Source: JBKHDT01 sp049974825 (lineage in GTDB: Bacteria; Pseudomonadota; Gammaproteobacteria; Halothiobacillales; Halothiobacillaceae). Taken from it: DNA of 28,187 bases. The stretch covers positions 1 through 28,187 of the forward strand of contig JBNGDJ010000021.1 in NCBI GenBank assembly GCA_049974825.1, in the 5' to 3' direction. A model generated the notes under the pieces. The model was not told the origin of the DNA, ran no database searches, and worked only from the letters and a program-made list of their open reading frames with translations. Numbering within the stretch: the first letter of the stretch is position 1; every line of letters starts with the position of its first letter. Of this stretch, positions 7,876 through 16,903 are shown in pieces. Both the position numbers and the translations under genes were made by a program.

Positions 7876-9552
7876 ATGGATACCCGTCGCCTGATCCTGC
7901 TTGTGACCCTCTCCTTTGTCCTGATCCTTCTGTGGCAGGCATGGGTGGAAGACCAGCGCCAGAATGCGTCTGTGGCATCGCAGTCCACCGAGGTGGCTGA
8001 CGAACGACCGGCCGATGTGCCGGCTGCCGCGCCATCTTCCGCGGATGTGCCCGATTTGCCGACAACGCCGGGGTCGGAGTCTGAGGCCAGTTCCGCGCAG
8101 TCCGGGGCCATCACGGTGCGTACGGATGTGCTCGATCTGCGCATCAGTACGCGGGGCGGGGTACTTGACCAGGCGGATCTTCTGGACTACCCGGTGCGTC
8201 TGGATCAGCCGGACACGCCAGTGCGTCTGCTGACCGACGGGCGTGGCAAGCGGTACGTCGCCCAGTCCGGTCTGCAGTCGTCCGCTGCGCCAGCGCCCAC
8301 CCATCACGCCGATTATCGGGCCGAGGCTTTTGAGTATCGACTTGATGAGGGTCAGGACGTGCTTCAGGTCCCGATGGTCTGGGAGGAAGACGGCGTCCGC
8401 GTCACCAAGACCTACCATTTTGAGCGCGGCAGCTACGTCGTGCGTGTGACGCACGAGGTGGAAAACCTGCGCGATGAGGCCTGGACGGGCAACCAGTATC
8501 GCCAGCTTCAACGCACAGCGGTCGAGGACGGGATGCGCCTGGTGTACACCTACACGGGCGGTGTCTATGCAGGGGACGTTCCGGGAACCGGTGACCGGGT
8601 CAACTACGAGAAGCTGAGCTTTTCGGAGATGGCCAAGTCTCCGCTGTCGCGTGATCTGACCAATGGCTGGGTTGCGATGATCCAGCATTATTTCCTGTCG
8701 GCCTGGGCGCCGCCTGCCGATGAGCTCAATCACTACTACACCCTGACCACCACCGGCACGCCGACGCTGTATGCACTGGGGATTGCATCTCCAGAACTGA
8801 CCATTGCGCCTGGCGCAAGCGACCGTTTCGAGTCGGTGCTCTATATCGGCCCGAAGATTCAGGAAAACCTTGAGCCACTGGCCCAGGGGCTGGAGCTGAC
8901 GGTCGATTTCGGCATTTTCACATTTATCGCGAAACCGATCTTCTGGCTGCTCAAGCTGTTCCACGACTGGGTGGGCAACTGGGGCTGGGCCATCGTGCTG
9001 GTCACGATCGTCATCAAGTTGATCTTCCTCTGGCCTTCTGCCATCAGTTACCGCTCGATGGCGAGGATGCGTACGCTGACGCCCAAGCTCAAGGCGCTCA
9101 AGGAGCGCTACGCGGAGGACCGTCAGAAGCTCTCCCAGGAGATGATGAAGCTTTACCAGAAGGAGAAGATCAATCCACTCGGTGGCTGTCTGCCGATCCT
9201 GATCCAGATCCCGGTATTCATCGCCTTGTACTGGGTCCTGGTTGAATCGGTCGAATTGCGACACGCCGAGTGGATTTTCTGGATCAAGGACTTGACGGCG
9301 ATGGACCCCTACTTTGTCCTGCCGGTCCTGATGGGGCTGTCGATGTGGGCTCAGCAGAAGCTCAACCCAACACCGATGGATCCCATGCAGCAGAAAATCT
9401 TCACCTGGCTGCCGGTGGTGTTCACCGTGTTCTTCGCCTTCTTCCCGGCGGGGCTGGTGCTGTACTGGCTGGTCAACAACCTGTTGTCCATTGCCCAGCA
9501 GTACCTGATCACGCGCCGAATCGAACGTGAGGCGGCCACGCGCAAGGCCTGA
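7876..9552 (+). CDS. yidC: Membrane protein insertase YidC
   Basis: Inner-membrane insertase and chaperone that works alone or with SecYEG. The protein is 558 aa, typical of the Gram-negative form. It starts with the signal-anchor helix MDTRRLILLVTLSFVLILLW. A low-complexity Ala/Ser/Pro linker follows (about 30-75), then the large periplasmic beta domain (about 76-340). The conserved membrane core (about 355-545) contains NPLGGCLPILIQIPVFIALY and MDPMQQKIFTWLPVVFTVFF, and the tail is basic. The start ATG at 7876 begins the signal anchor; the Shine-Dalgarno is weak. In many relatives yidD lies between rnpA and yidC, but here that gap holds repeats. Confidence 0.97.
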   Translation: MDTRRLILLVTLSFVLILLWQAWVEDQRQNASVASQSTEVADERPADVPAAAPSSADVPDLPTTPGSESEASSAQSGAITVRTDVLDLRISTRGGVLDQADLLDYPVRLDQPDTPVRLLTDGRGKRYVAQSGLQSSAAPAPTHHADYRAEAFEYRLDEGQDVLQVPMVWEEDGVRVTKTYHFERGSYVVRVTHEVENLRDEAWTGNQYRQLQRTAVEDGMRLVYTYTGGVYAGDVPGTGDRVNYEKLSFSEMAKSPLSRDLTNGWVAMIQHYFLSAWAPPADELNHYYTLTTTGTPTLYALGIASPELTIAPGASDRFESVLYIGPKIQENLEPLAQGLELTVDFGIFTFIAKPIFWLLKLFHDWVGNWGWAIVLVTIVIKLIFLWPSAISYRSMARMRTLTPKLKALKERYAEDRQKLSQEMMKLYQKEKINPLGGCLPILIQIPVFIALYWVLVESVELRHAEWIFWIKDLTAMDPYFVLPVLMGLSMWAQQKLNPTPMDPMQQKIFTWLPVVFTVFFAFFPAGLVLYWLVNNLLSIAQQYLITRRIEREAATRKA

Positions 9553-9672
9553 TTGGCCGCAGTTGTTTTTCCTGGTGCAGCCACATCAGATCGATCGGAC
9601 AGCGCCGGCCTGAGCAGGTGACAGGAGTCCCTGGGTTGGTCCGAGCAATTTGGCCCCGGAGCACGCGAGATC

Positions 9673-11019
9673 ATGTCGGACATTCAGGAAACCATCGCCG
9701 CCATTGCCACGGCGCCCGGACGAGGCGGGGTTGGGATTGTCCGGGTCTCGGGGGCTGCCGTGCCGGAAATTGCCCGATCGGTGCTCGGGTTGCTGCCGCG
9801 GCCACGCCATGCCTGGTATGGCCGGTTTCGCGATGACCAAGGCGAGGTGCTTGATGACGGCATCGCGCTTTACTTTCCCGGTCCGCACTCCTACACGGGC
9901 GAGGATACGCTGGAGCTTCAGGGTCATGGCGGACCGGTAATTCTCGATGCGGTCCTGCAGTCGGTGCTTTCTCTCGGGGCGCGAATGGCGCGCCCCGGCG
10001 AGTTTACTGAGCGCGCCTTTATCAACGATCGTCTGGATCTGGCCCAGGCTGAAGCGGTGGCTGACCTGATCGAAGCCGGCAGCCTGGCCGCGGCCCGGGC
10101 GGCCACGCGTGCGCTTGCCGGCGCCTTTTCGACCCGGGTTCAGGAGTTGACCGAGGCGCTGATTCAGCTGCGGATGTATATCGAGTCGGCTCTGGATTTT
10201 CCCGAGGAAGAGATTGACTTTCTGGCCGACGAGAACCTCCTGAAGCGTCACGACGAGTTGCTTGACCGGCTGGACGATTTGCTTGAGGGCGCCGGCCGCG
10301 GGGTTTTGCTGCGCGAGGGGATGCACGTGGCCATCGCGGGCCGGCCCAATGCAGGCAAATCCAGTCTGTTGAACCGGCTGGCCGAGCGTGATCACGCAAT
10401 TGTCACTGACATTCCCGGAACGACGCGGGACGTCTTGCGCACGGAAATCCAGCTCGACGGATTGCCCGTGCATGTCATCGATACCGCCGGGCTGCGCGAA
10501 TCGGATGACCCGGTCGAGCAGGAAGGGATCCGCCGGGCCTGGGCGGAAATCGCCCGGGCGGACGCGGTGCTGCTCATGGTGGATGATCGCGAAGGGGTGA
10601 CCGAAGCGGACCAGGCCACGATCCGAGACTTGCCGGACTGCCCGCGAATCGTCCTGCACAACAAGATCGATCTGTCTGGTCGAAGCCCGGGCTGGATTGA
10701 CAAAAACCAGACGGCGCTGGCAATCAGCGTCAAGGCGGATCTGGGGCTGGATATCCTGCGTGGTCGGCTGAAGGAACTGGTCGGCTATCGCGAAGGGGAA
10801 ACCAGCGAATTCATTGCCCGCCGCCGACATCTGGAGGCGCTTGAGGAAGCCCGCGAAGAGGTTGTGGCAGCGCGCGTAGCGCTGGCCGAGATCGGCGCCG
10901 GCGAGCTTGCTGCCGAATCATTGCGCCGTGCCCAGCAGGCCATGGACCGCATCACCGGCAAATTCACCGCCGATGATCTGCTCGGCCGGATTTTCAGTTC
11001 CTTCTGCATTGGAAAGTAA
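9673..11019 (+). CDS. mnmE: tRNA modification GTPase MnmE
   Basis: With MnmG it adds the cmnm5/nm5 group to the wobble uridine of certain tRNAs. The protein is 448 aa. It has the N-terminal tetrahydrofolate-binding domain (TIAAIATAPGRGGVGIVRVSG, about 1-120), a helical domain, and an inserted G domain with G1 GRPNAGKS (223-230), G3 DTAG and G4 NKID. The invariant C-terminal CIGK (445-448) is intact. GGAG lies upstream of the ATG at 9673. The last 18 bases (11002-11019) closely match the site used by SGI1-type islands, and here they form the left junction of an integrated element. Confidence 0.98.
   Translation: MSDIQETIAAIATAPGRGGVGIVRVSGAAVPEIARSVLGLLPRPRHAWYGRFRDDQGEVLDDGIALYFPGPHSYTGEDTLELQGHGGPVILDAVLQSVLSLGARMARPGEFTERAFINDRLDLAQAEAVADLIEAGSLAAARAATRALAGAFSTRVQELTEALIQLRMYIESALDFPEEEIDFLADENLLKRHDELLDRLDDLLEGAGRGVLLREGMHVAIAGRPNAGKSSLLNRLAERDHAIVTDIPGTTRDVLRTEIQLDGLPVHVIDTAGLRESDDPVEQEGIRRAWAEIARADAVLLMVDDREGVTEADQATIRDLPDCPRIVLHNKIDLSGRSPGWIDKNQTALAISVKADLGLDILRGRLKELVGYREGETSEFIARRRHLEALEEAREEVVAARVALAEIGAGELAAESLRRAQQAMDRITGKFTADDLLGRIFSSFCIGK
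11002..11019 (+). other. Left attachment site (attL) in mnmE 3' end
   Basis: TTCTGCATTGGAAAGTAA encodes the last five MnmE residues (FCIGK) and the stop. From memory, the 18-bp SGI1 target in mnmE/trmE is TTCTGTATTGGGAAGTAA, which differs at two positions. The matching right end is at 18102. Confidence 0.7.
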
Positions 11020-11062
11020 GCACCCTTCCCGACCGTTCCGCCATCTTCCGCAAAACCCCTTC

Positions 11063-11090
11063 AAGCCAGCGCCATTGCTGGCTTTTGTGT
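11063..11090 (+). terminator. Rho-independent terminator after mnmE
   Basis: A perfect 8-bp stem, AAGCCAGC (11063-11070) and GCTGGCTT (11077-11084), encloses a 6-nt loop and runs into TTTTGTGT. It sits about 45 bp after the mnmE stop, inside the element boundary. If the att assignment is right, the element supplies the terminator for mnmE transcription. Confidence 0.75.
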
Positions 11091-11128
11091 CTGTTGCCGT
11101 CTATCATGTTCCGCACGAAGCCGCTTAA

Positions 11129-11323
11129 ATGTGTGCCCTGATGTGTGCCCTTCGCTGGAAAATGTGTGCCCTTTGCGGCTGATGTGTGCCCTTCAATATC
11201 GACCGATAAGGGCGTTATCAGGGGGTAATCCGGGCCTGTTCAGGGCACACATGCGGGCACACCAAGGCAGCAAATAACGCGCAACCTGCTGGAAATAAAG
11301 GGCTAATTCGGATGTGTGCCCTT
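11129..11323 (+). repeat. Left-end ATGTGTGCCCTT repeats, putative integrase arm sites
   Basis: Direct copies of ATGTGTGCCCT(T/G) start at 11129, 11141, 11162, 11182 and 11312. An inverted copy AGGGCACACAT lies at 11242-11252, with a weaker inverted copy at about 11255-11265. The first pair is 12 bp apart, as is the right-end pair (18019, 18031), and both pairs share similar flanks ending in TGGA. Position near both att sites and next to int suggests arm-type binding by the integrase or excision factor. That function is inferred. I see no gene in 11020-11431. Confidence 0.75.
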
Positions 11324-11386
11324 CACGCAAATGGCAAGGGTAGGGGTGCCCCAAGTGCGGCCTTCCCCCACCCCATCCGGGCGGCT

Positions 11387-11419
11387 TGCTACAGCTACAG
11401 TTGCTACTTTTGCTACAGA
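11387..11419 (+). repeat. GCTAC iteron array upstream of integrase
   Basis: GCTAC occurs at 11388, 11394, 11403 and 11412, giving steps of 6, 9 and 9 bp. The same 6-9-9 array recurs at 16935-16966, sharing 21 identical bases, and in inverted form at 16988-17019. It ends about 12 bp before the int ATG, so a protein bound here could control int. Alternatively it is part of a replication origin. Confidence 0.7.
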
Positions 11420-11431
11420 CGAGGGCATGAC

Positions 11432-12754
11432 ATGGCGCTAACAGATGCCAAATTGCGGAAGCTGAAGCCTGATGCCAAGGCGTACCAGATGGCGGATGAA
11501 GGCGGGCTATTCCTGCTGGTGCAACCCAGCGGGCGGAAGTCATGGAAGCTGCGCTACCGGATGGGCGGACGTAACGCCAAGCAAGAGAAAGTGACCCTTG
11601 GTGACTACCCCACCTATTCCCTGGCTGATGCCCGACTCTGGCGCGATGACTGCAAAGCGCTGATAGGACGCGGGCTATCCCCTATGGCGCTGCGGCGTGG
11701 CGATCCGATACCGGATGACGCGACCCCGGCGGCAAAGGAGCTGGCAGAACTCTTCATCCGTCACTGGTGCGTGGCCGCCATCGAGAAGGCGCGGCAACAA
11801 GAGGCTGAAGCCAAGGCCAGTAACACAGTGGAAGCCTTCGCATGGGAATGGTTCCAGGAGGTTGCGGCGCCCGCGAACAAGAACCCCCGCAACATCAAGC
11901 GCGTTCTGGATAAGGACATCATCCCCACCATCGGTGGGAAGGCGTTGGATGAAGTGACGGTCACGGATGTGCTGGCAGTTACGGACCGGGTAAAGAATCG
12001 GGGTTCCGACCAGATGGCGCTACAGACCCGCAACATTATGAAGCGGCTGTTTTCCTATGCCATTGCGCGGGAGAAGATGACCAGCAACCCGGCGGCGGCC
12101 ATCGAAGCCAAGTACATTGCCACGGCCAAAAGCCGGGACGTGGCCTTAACCCCGGATGAAGTCGGGCGGCTGTTGCGGGCAATCTACCAATCCAGCATGA
12201 ACCGATCCCACAAGCTGGCGCTGCACCTGCTGATCCTGTGCATGGTACGCAAGTCGGAAATGATCGAAGCCCGGTGGGAAGAGATAGACCTTGCTGGGGC
12301 GGAATGGTTTATCCCCGGCGAGCGCATGAAGATGGATCATCCGCACTTTGTTCCGCTTTCACGGCAGGCCGTCGCCATGCTGGAGGAATTGAAGGGGCTT
12401 TCAAGCGGTTCTGAATGGGTTTTCCCCAGCCGTAACACACTGAGCAAGCCCATATCCAAAACCACCTTGAACAGCGCTGTGCGTTCGCTGGAACATGATG
12501 TGCGGGATTTTGTTATCCACGACTTCCGGCGCACGGCATCAACCCACCTGCATGAGGCGGGCTTCAATTCCGATTGGATCGAGAAGGCGCTTGCCCACGA
12601 AACCAAGGGCATTCGAGGCGTTTACAACCGTGCGCAATACGCTGACCAGCGGCGGGAAATGCTTCAATGGTGGGCTGACTTTGTGGATAGCCAGATAGAC
12701 GAAGGGCGCAAGGTAATTATCGGGCGCTTTGGCAAAGCGTATCAGGCGGGGTGA
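11432..12754 (+). CDS. P4-type tyrosine site-specific integrase
   Basis: Catalyses integration and probably excision of the element. The protein is 440 aa. The N-terminal arm-binding domain (DUF4102-like, about 1-90) contains LKPDAKAYQMADEGGLFLLV. A core-binding SAM-like domain follows at about 130-225. The catalytic domain has R273 (MVRKSEM), K300, H363-x2-R366 (HDFRR), H389 (ALAHE) and the likely nucleophile Y398 (GVYNRAQY). I chose ATG 11432 because GAGGG lies 6 nt before it and family members start near LTDAKLRKLKP. A longer frame from 11312 translates repeat DNA. The expected target is the adjacent mnmE end. Confidence 0.95.
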   Translation: MALTDAKLRKLKPDAKAYQMADEGGLFLLVQPSGRKSWKLRYRMGGRNAKQEKVTLGDYPTYSLADARLWRDDCKALIGRGLSPMALRRGDPIPDDATPAAKELAELFIRHWCVAAIEKARQQEAEAKASNTVEAFAWEWFQEVAAPANKNPRNIKRVLDKDIIPTIGGKALDEVTVTDVLAVTDRVKNRGSDQMALQTRNIMKRLFSYAIAREKMTSNPAAAIEAKYIATAKSRDVALTPDEVGRLLRAIYQSSMNRSHKLALHLLILCMVRKSEMIEARWEEIDLAGAEWFIPGERMKMDHPHFVPLSRQAVAMLEELKGLSSGSEWVFPSRNTLSKPISKTTLNSAVRSLEHDVRDFVIHDFRRTASTHLHEAGFNSDWIEKALAHETKGIRGVYNRAQYADQRREMLQWWADFVDSQIDEGRKVIIGRFGKAYQAG

Positions 12755-12758
12755 TGGG

Positions 12759-13733
12759 ATGAACTGCCCTGACTTTGTTCCAGAGGCCGCACGATCCTAT
12801 ATATCAGCGCTCCTTGAAGGTGACTCATGGGAACCGATGGGCTGGAGGGCGGTGCTAGATAGCGCGGAGGAAGCCCTATCTAGCCTCAAGAGTAATGGGA
12901 CAAATACTGACGAACAACGAAAACAAATAGCAGAAGCGAAAGCGCATAGGGATGAAGTGGCCGATTCGGTGGCTTGCCTGGAAAGGCTGGCGATAGATGA
13001 GCGAATGAAGAAACCCTACCAATTGCTTGCCGAGGAGTTTACCGAAAATCAGCAATGGGAAAGATTTATCCATGCAGCATGGGCGGCACGAATGGACTAT
13101 TCAAAATACAGGGACAGGGTAAAGCGGGCTACGGAAGTCAAAGGCAAGATTGCCCAAAAGGCTGAAGAACTTGCAGCACTGATCCGCCAGATTGGTGATA
13201 CTGGAGTTGATGCCCCCGGCGAACTTTTCTCAATGGCTGAATTGCTTAGGCAAACGGATAGCGGAGAAAGGCGACCCAGTGACCGTATTTTGTGGCGTGG
13301 GCTGAGGAAGCATGTGTTAGGCGACCTGCCAGAGCGGGAGAGCACAGAATTGATGCAGAACCACCCAATAAAGATTGAGAGAGTTGCGGCTGAAAATGTT
13401 CAAATTAGTCCGGAAGAGCAAGCCCGCAACACCGCAAGATATAGCTGGGGTATAGCGCCTAGCGTGCCCGCTTGCCTGGAAACAATTGCGAATGTAGCGC
13501 GGCAGTTTCGACCAAAGGAAACCGGCGCTATCGGTGCTGCAATACAAACCCGGCAGCGGAGTGACAAAACAGAGTATGTTCGGGCGTTCGGTCAAATAAT
13601 GGAGCAAAGTCAGGGGCGGACGCTGACAGTCATAACCCTGAAAGCCATGGCATTAGTGGCAAATGTGGTGATCAATCTGCCTGACGTTGATGTGAGTTAC
13701 GACGATGTGCGGAAGGCGCTGGAAAAAAGGTAA
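12759..13733 (+). CDS. Uncharacterised 324-aa cargo protein
   Basis: I do not recognise this protein. It begins MNCPDFVPEAARSYISALL at the ATG at 12759, four bases after the int stop. A TTG at 12729 would overlap int. The protein is soluble-looking, with no signal peptide or membrane helix. Residues about 35-150 are rich in Lys, Glu, Ala and Gln and probably helical, perhaps coiled-coil. The C-terminal third has runs such as SPEEQARNTARYSWGIAPSV. Its coding sequence is visibly more AT-rich than int or the replication gene and uses many AAA and AAT codons, suggesting separate acquisition. The slot between int and the regulator often holds cargo such as defence genes in satellites, but nothing in the sequence proves a function. 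Confidence 0.8.
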   Translation: MNCPDFVPEAARSYISALLEGDSWEPMGWRAVLDSAEEALSSLKSNGTNTDEQRKQIAEAKAHRDEVADSVACLERLAIDERMKKPYQLLAEEFTENQQWERFIHAAWAARMDYSKYRDRVKRATEVKGKIAQKAEELAALIRQIGDTGVDAPGELFSMAELLRQTDSGERRPSDRILWRGLRKHVLGDLPERESTELMQNHPIKIERVAAENVQISPEEQARNTARYSWGIAPSVPACLETIANVARQFRPKETGAIGAAIQTRQRSDKTEYVRAFGQIMEQSQGRTLTVITLKAMALVANVVINLPDVDVSYDDVRKALEKR

Positions 13734-13864
13734 TGAACCGCCATCATTCGCAGTGGAAAACTCGACCATAGAAAACCTTCTGAGTTTCTTCGATACAGAA
13801 TAACGCAATCAATAATGTGCCAGTCATGCCGGTATGTTCCGGCGAATGCTACGGAGTAACGAGC

Positions 13865-14074
13865 ATGGCTGCACAAGCACAAACAGCCCCCACCATTCTG
13901 CGCCGCAAGCAAGTGGAAGCCCGCACAGGGCTGGCACGAAGCACCATCTATCAGCACATTAAGGCAGGCACTTTCCCCCGTCCCGTTAGCCTCGGTGCCA
14001 AGTCGGTTGGCTGGATCGAGGCGGAAGTTAATGCGTGGCTGGAAGCCCGTATTGACGATAGCCGCAAGGCTTGA
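13865..14074 (+). CDS. AlpA-family transcriptional regulator
   Basis: Small MerR-like helix-turn-helix protein of 69 aa. AlpA-type proteins activate integrase/excision or early genes in cryptic prophages and satellites. The core ILRRKQVEARTGLARSTIYQ, followed by the TFPRPVSLG...VGWIEAEVNAWL pattern, is diagnostic. ATG 13865 has GGAG 8 nt upstream; a longer frame from 13817 adds an unrelated N-terminus. It is the first gene of the operon running to 18007. The 131-bp gap upstream (13734-13864) should hold its promoter and contains a short inverted repeat GCCGG/CCGGC at 13828-13843 and one GCTAC. Confidence 0.9.
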   Translation: MAAQAQTAPTILRRKQVEARTGLARSTIYQHIKAGTFPRPVSLGAKSVGWIEAEVNAWLEARIDDSRKA

Positions 14075-14084
14075 GGGGGGCGCT

Positions 14085-14402
14085 ATGAGAAAAGAAAAAG
14101 CCCCTGTGACGGGGCGGGAAGATTGCTCGGCTGGCACCAACAATTCTACCGCAACCCGCAAACACCAATCCAGAGCCATGCAGCGGGCGGCGCTGTTGAA
14201 GTGGCTGCAAGCGCACCAGCGAATCACCACCCTTCAAGCCCGCAATGAGCTGGGCATCATGCACCCGGCAGGGCGGGTTCAGGAACTCCGGGACGCTGGC
14301 AACGACATTGCCACCCATTGGCAGTGGGAAGCCGACGCGACCGGCAAGGAGCATAAGCAGGCGCTGTATGTGCTGCTGTCCTGCAAAGGGGGTGCGGCAT
14401 GA
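14085..14402 (+). CDS. Winged helix-turn-helix domain protein
   Basis: This 105-aa protein starts at ATG 14085, 10 nt after the alpA-like stop and behind a G-rich Shine-Dalgarno. The N-terminal 35 residues are polar and probably flexible. Residues about 38-95 (QRAALLKWLQAHQRITTLQA, then RNELGIMHPAGRVQELR) look like the small winged-HTH domain common beside primases in phages and islands. It may control the operon or help the replication protein at the origin; both are inference. Its stop overlaps the next start as ATGA. Confidence 0.8.
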   Translation: MRKEKAPVTGREDCSAGTNNSTATRKHQSRAMQRAALLKWLQAHQRITTLQARNELGIMHPAGRVQELRDAGNDIATHWQWEADATGKEHKQALYVLLSCKGGAA

Positions 14403-16903
14403 ATGATCTTCGCCGTATTGGCACTGCCCTGAACTTTGTTCCAGCGGATGACCGGGAAACCTGGCTGCGCATGGGCATGGCGATCAAGTCAGAGCTGGGT
14501 GATTCCGGTTTTGACCTGTGGGACGGCTGGAGCCAGCAAGCGGAGTCCTACAAGGCCAGCGATGCGCGGGACGTCTGGCGGAGCATCAAGCCTGACGGCG
14601 GCGTGACTATCGGCACCCTGTTCCATGAAGCCAAGGTTAGCGGGTGGCAGGACGATAACACCTATCAGCACCCTTCCCCGGAAGAGATTGCAGAGCGCAA
14701 GCGCAAGGCAGCAGAACGGCAAGCCCGTGAACAAGAGACCATCCAGCGCGAACGCCAAGAGGCGGCCAGCAAGGCGGCGGCGATCCTGAAGGCAGCGACA
14801 CCCGCGCAAGCGGATCATCCCTACCTGGTACGCAAGCAGGTAGCGCCAGCGGACACCCTGCGAGAGATTGACGCCAGCGCAGCGGCTTCGCTTCTGGGCT
14901 ATCAACCGAAGTCCGGCGGTGATCCGCTGACCGGGCGCTTGCTGGTGGTGCCCGTCAAACAAGGTGGCCACCTTTCAACCCTGGAACTGATCGACGGTGA
15001 AGGACGCAAGGCGGCGCTGGCAGGGCGTGGCACCAAGGCTGGTGGCTGCTGGGCAACGGAGCGCCTACCGGGCGGCAACGGCCAAGGTGTGACCCTGCTG
15101 ATAGGCGAAGGGGTGGCAACCGTTCTATCTGCCAAAGAATCAACCGGGCACCCGGCCATTGCGGCGCTGTCGTCGGGCAATATGCCGGTGGTGGCAAAGG
15201 CTATGCGAGAGCACTACCCGGCGGCGGAACTGGTGATTCTGGCGGATGTGGTGAAGGCAGACGGCAAGCCCGATCCCCATGCCATCGAGGCGGCGCAATC
15301 CGTAGGCGGGAAACTGGCGGTGCCGGAATTTGGCGCTGACCGTGACCCCGGCATGACCGACTTCAACGATATGGCTGTGACCATCGGCAAGGACGCGGCG
15401 AAGCGCACTATCCAGAGCGCCAGCGCTGCGGGCACCCTATGGCTTGAACCCCAGCCCTTGACCGCCAGCCATGCGCCAGAGCCTTACCCCTTGGACGCAT
15501 TGCCCGACACGGTACGGGCGGCGGTGGAAGAGGTGGCGGGCTTTGTGAAGGCACCCTTACCCATGGTGGCATCATCGGCGCTGGCGGCGCTGTCGTTGGC
15601 GATCCAAGCCCATGCAGACATCAAGCGGGCGGAAAGGCTGCACGGACCTACCGGGTTGTTCATGCTGACCATTGCCGATTCGGGCGAGCGGAAAAGCACT
15701 TGTGACGGCTTTTTCACCAGGGCCATTCGAGACTATGAGGCAGAGCAGAAGGAAGCCGCCAAGCCGGAGCTGAAGCGTTACAAGGCTGATATCGAGGGAT
15801 GGGAGGCCAAGCGATCCGGCATCAAGGATAAAATTCGGCACCTTGCCAAAGACAGCAAACCCACGGATGGCATGGAATCGGCATTGCGCGAACTGGAGCA
15901 GGACAAGCCAGAACCGCCAAGAGTCCCCCGGCTGATGTACGCGGACGCCACCCCCGAGGCGCTGGCGCATGGACTGGCGAAGCAATGGCCTTCTGGCGGC
16001 GTGGTATCGGCTGAGGCGGGCATTGTGTTTGGTTCCCATGGCATGGGCAAGGATAGCGTCATGCGCAATCTGGCGACGCTGAATCAGTTGTGGGATGGCA
16101 CCAGCCTGACCATTGACCGGCGCACCAGCGAATCATTCACGGTACAGGGCGCACGGCTGACGGTGGCCTTGCAGGTACAGGAACCCACCCTGCGGGAGTT
16201 TTTCAGCAAGTCGGGAGCGCTGGCGCGTGGCACGGGCTTTCTGGCGCGGTTTCTGGTGGCGTGGCCTGCATCAACCCAAGGCTTCCGACCCTTCACCGAA
16301 GCCCCTGAAAACTGGCCTGCCCTGGCGGCCTTCAATCAGCGGCTGGCGGCGATACTGAGCCAACCGGAACCGATAGACGATGACGGCGCACTGACCCCGG
16401 CCATGCTGTCGCTGTCCCCCGAAGCCAAACGGGCATGGGTGGAGTATCACGACGCCATCGAGCGGGAGCTTGCCAGCGGCGGCGAACTCTACGATGTGCG
16501 GGACGTGGCATCAAAGAGCGCGGATAACGCGGCACGGCTGGCGGCACTGTTCCAGATGTTCGAGCACGGCACGGGCGCTGTCAGTCTGGATTGCTTCGAG
16601 AGCGCCAGCCGGATCACGGCATGGCACCTGAGCGAGGCGCGGCGGTTCTTCGGTGAACTGGCCTTGCCGCCAGAGCTTGCCGACGCGGCGCGGCTGGATA
16701 GCTGGCTGATCGAGTATTGCCAGCGGGAGCGTGTGGAAGCCGTCAACAAGCGTTACCTGCGCCAGCATGGGCCGGTTCGGGATGGGGCGCGACTGGATAG
16801 CGCCATCATGGAGCTGGCAGAGCTTGACCGGCTGCGACTGCGCAAGGACGGGCGGCGCATTGATGTGGCGGTGAACCCGGCCTTGCTGGAGGTGCCCGCA
16901 TGA
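14399..16903 (+). CDS. Replication protein: PriCT-2, Toprim and DUF3987 (YfjI-like)
   Basis: An 834-aa multidomain protein, probably primase/helicase for the element's own replication. Residues 1-85 resemble a PriCT-2 domain (TWLRMGMAIKSELGDSGFDL...WRSI). A charged linker follows (about 95-130). Residues 230-330 resemble a Toprim domain (LLIGEGVATVLSAKE, LVILADVV, DPGMTDFNDMA). Residues 365-800 match DUF3987, with a P-loop-like IADSGERKST (425-434) and SAEAGIVFGSHGMGKDS. There is no separate helicase or initiator gene, so it may do several steps. It overlaps its neighbours by 4 nt on both sides (ATGA), which implies translational coupling. Confidence 0.88.
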   Translation: MNDLRRIGTALNFVPADDRETWLRMGMAIKSELGDSGFDLWDGWSQQAESYKASDARDVWRSIKPDGGVTIGTLFHEAKVSGWQDDNTYQHPSPEEIAERKRKAAERQAREQETIQRERQEAASKAAAILKAATPAQADHPYLVRKQVAPADTLREIDASAAASLLGYQPKSGGDPLTGRLLVVPVKQGGHLSTLELIDGEGRKAALAGRGTKAGGCWATERLPGGNGQGVTLLIGEGVATVLSAKESTGHPAIAALSSGNMPVVAKAMREHYPAAELVILADVVKADGKPDPHAIEAAQSVGGKLAVPEFGADRDPGMTDFNDMAVTIGKDAAKRTIQSASAAGTLWLEPQPLTASHAPEPYPLDALPDTVRAAVEEVAGFVKAPLPMVASSALAALSLAIQAHADIKRAERLHGPTGLFMLTIADSGERKSTCDGFFTRAIRDYEAEQKEAAKPELKRYKADIEGWEAKRSGIKDKIRHLAKDSKPTDGMESALRELEQDKPEPPRVPRLMYADATPEALAHGLAKQWPSGGVVSAEAGIVFGSHGMGKDSVMRNLATLNQLWDGTSLTIDRRTSESFTVQGARLTVALQVQEPTLREFFSKSGALARGTGFLARFLVAWPASTQGFRPFTEAPENWPALAAFNQRLAAILSQPEPIDDDGALTPAMLSLSPEAKRAWVEYHDAIERELASGGELYDVRDVASKSADNAARLAALFQMFEHGTGAVSLDCFESASRITAWHLSEARRFFGELALPPELADAARLDSWLIEYCQRERVEAVNKRYLRQHGPVRDGARLDSAIMELAELDRLRLRKDGRRIDVAVNPALLEVPA

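Noticed and set aside
7681..9264. Long minus-strand open frame (527 codons) opposite yidC
   Set aside because: It is a shadow of the yidC codons in high-GC DNA, begins inside repeats, and its translation is rich in His/Arg/Gln with no recognisable domain.
11312..11431. N-terminal extension of the integrase starting in an ATGTGTGCC repeat
   Set aside because: The 40 extra residues translate repeat and iteron DNA and do not resemble integrases; ATG 11432 has a good ribosome binding site.
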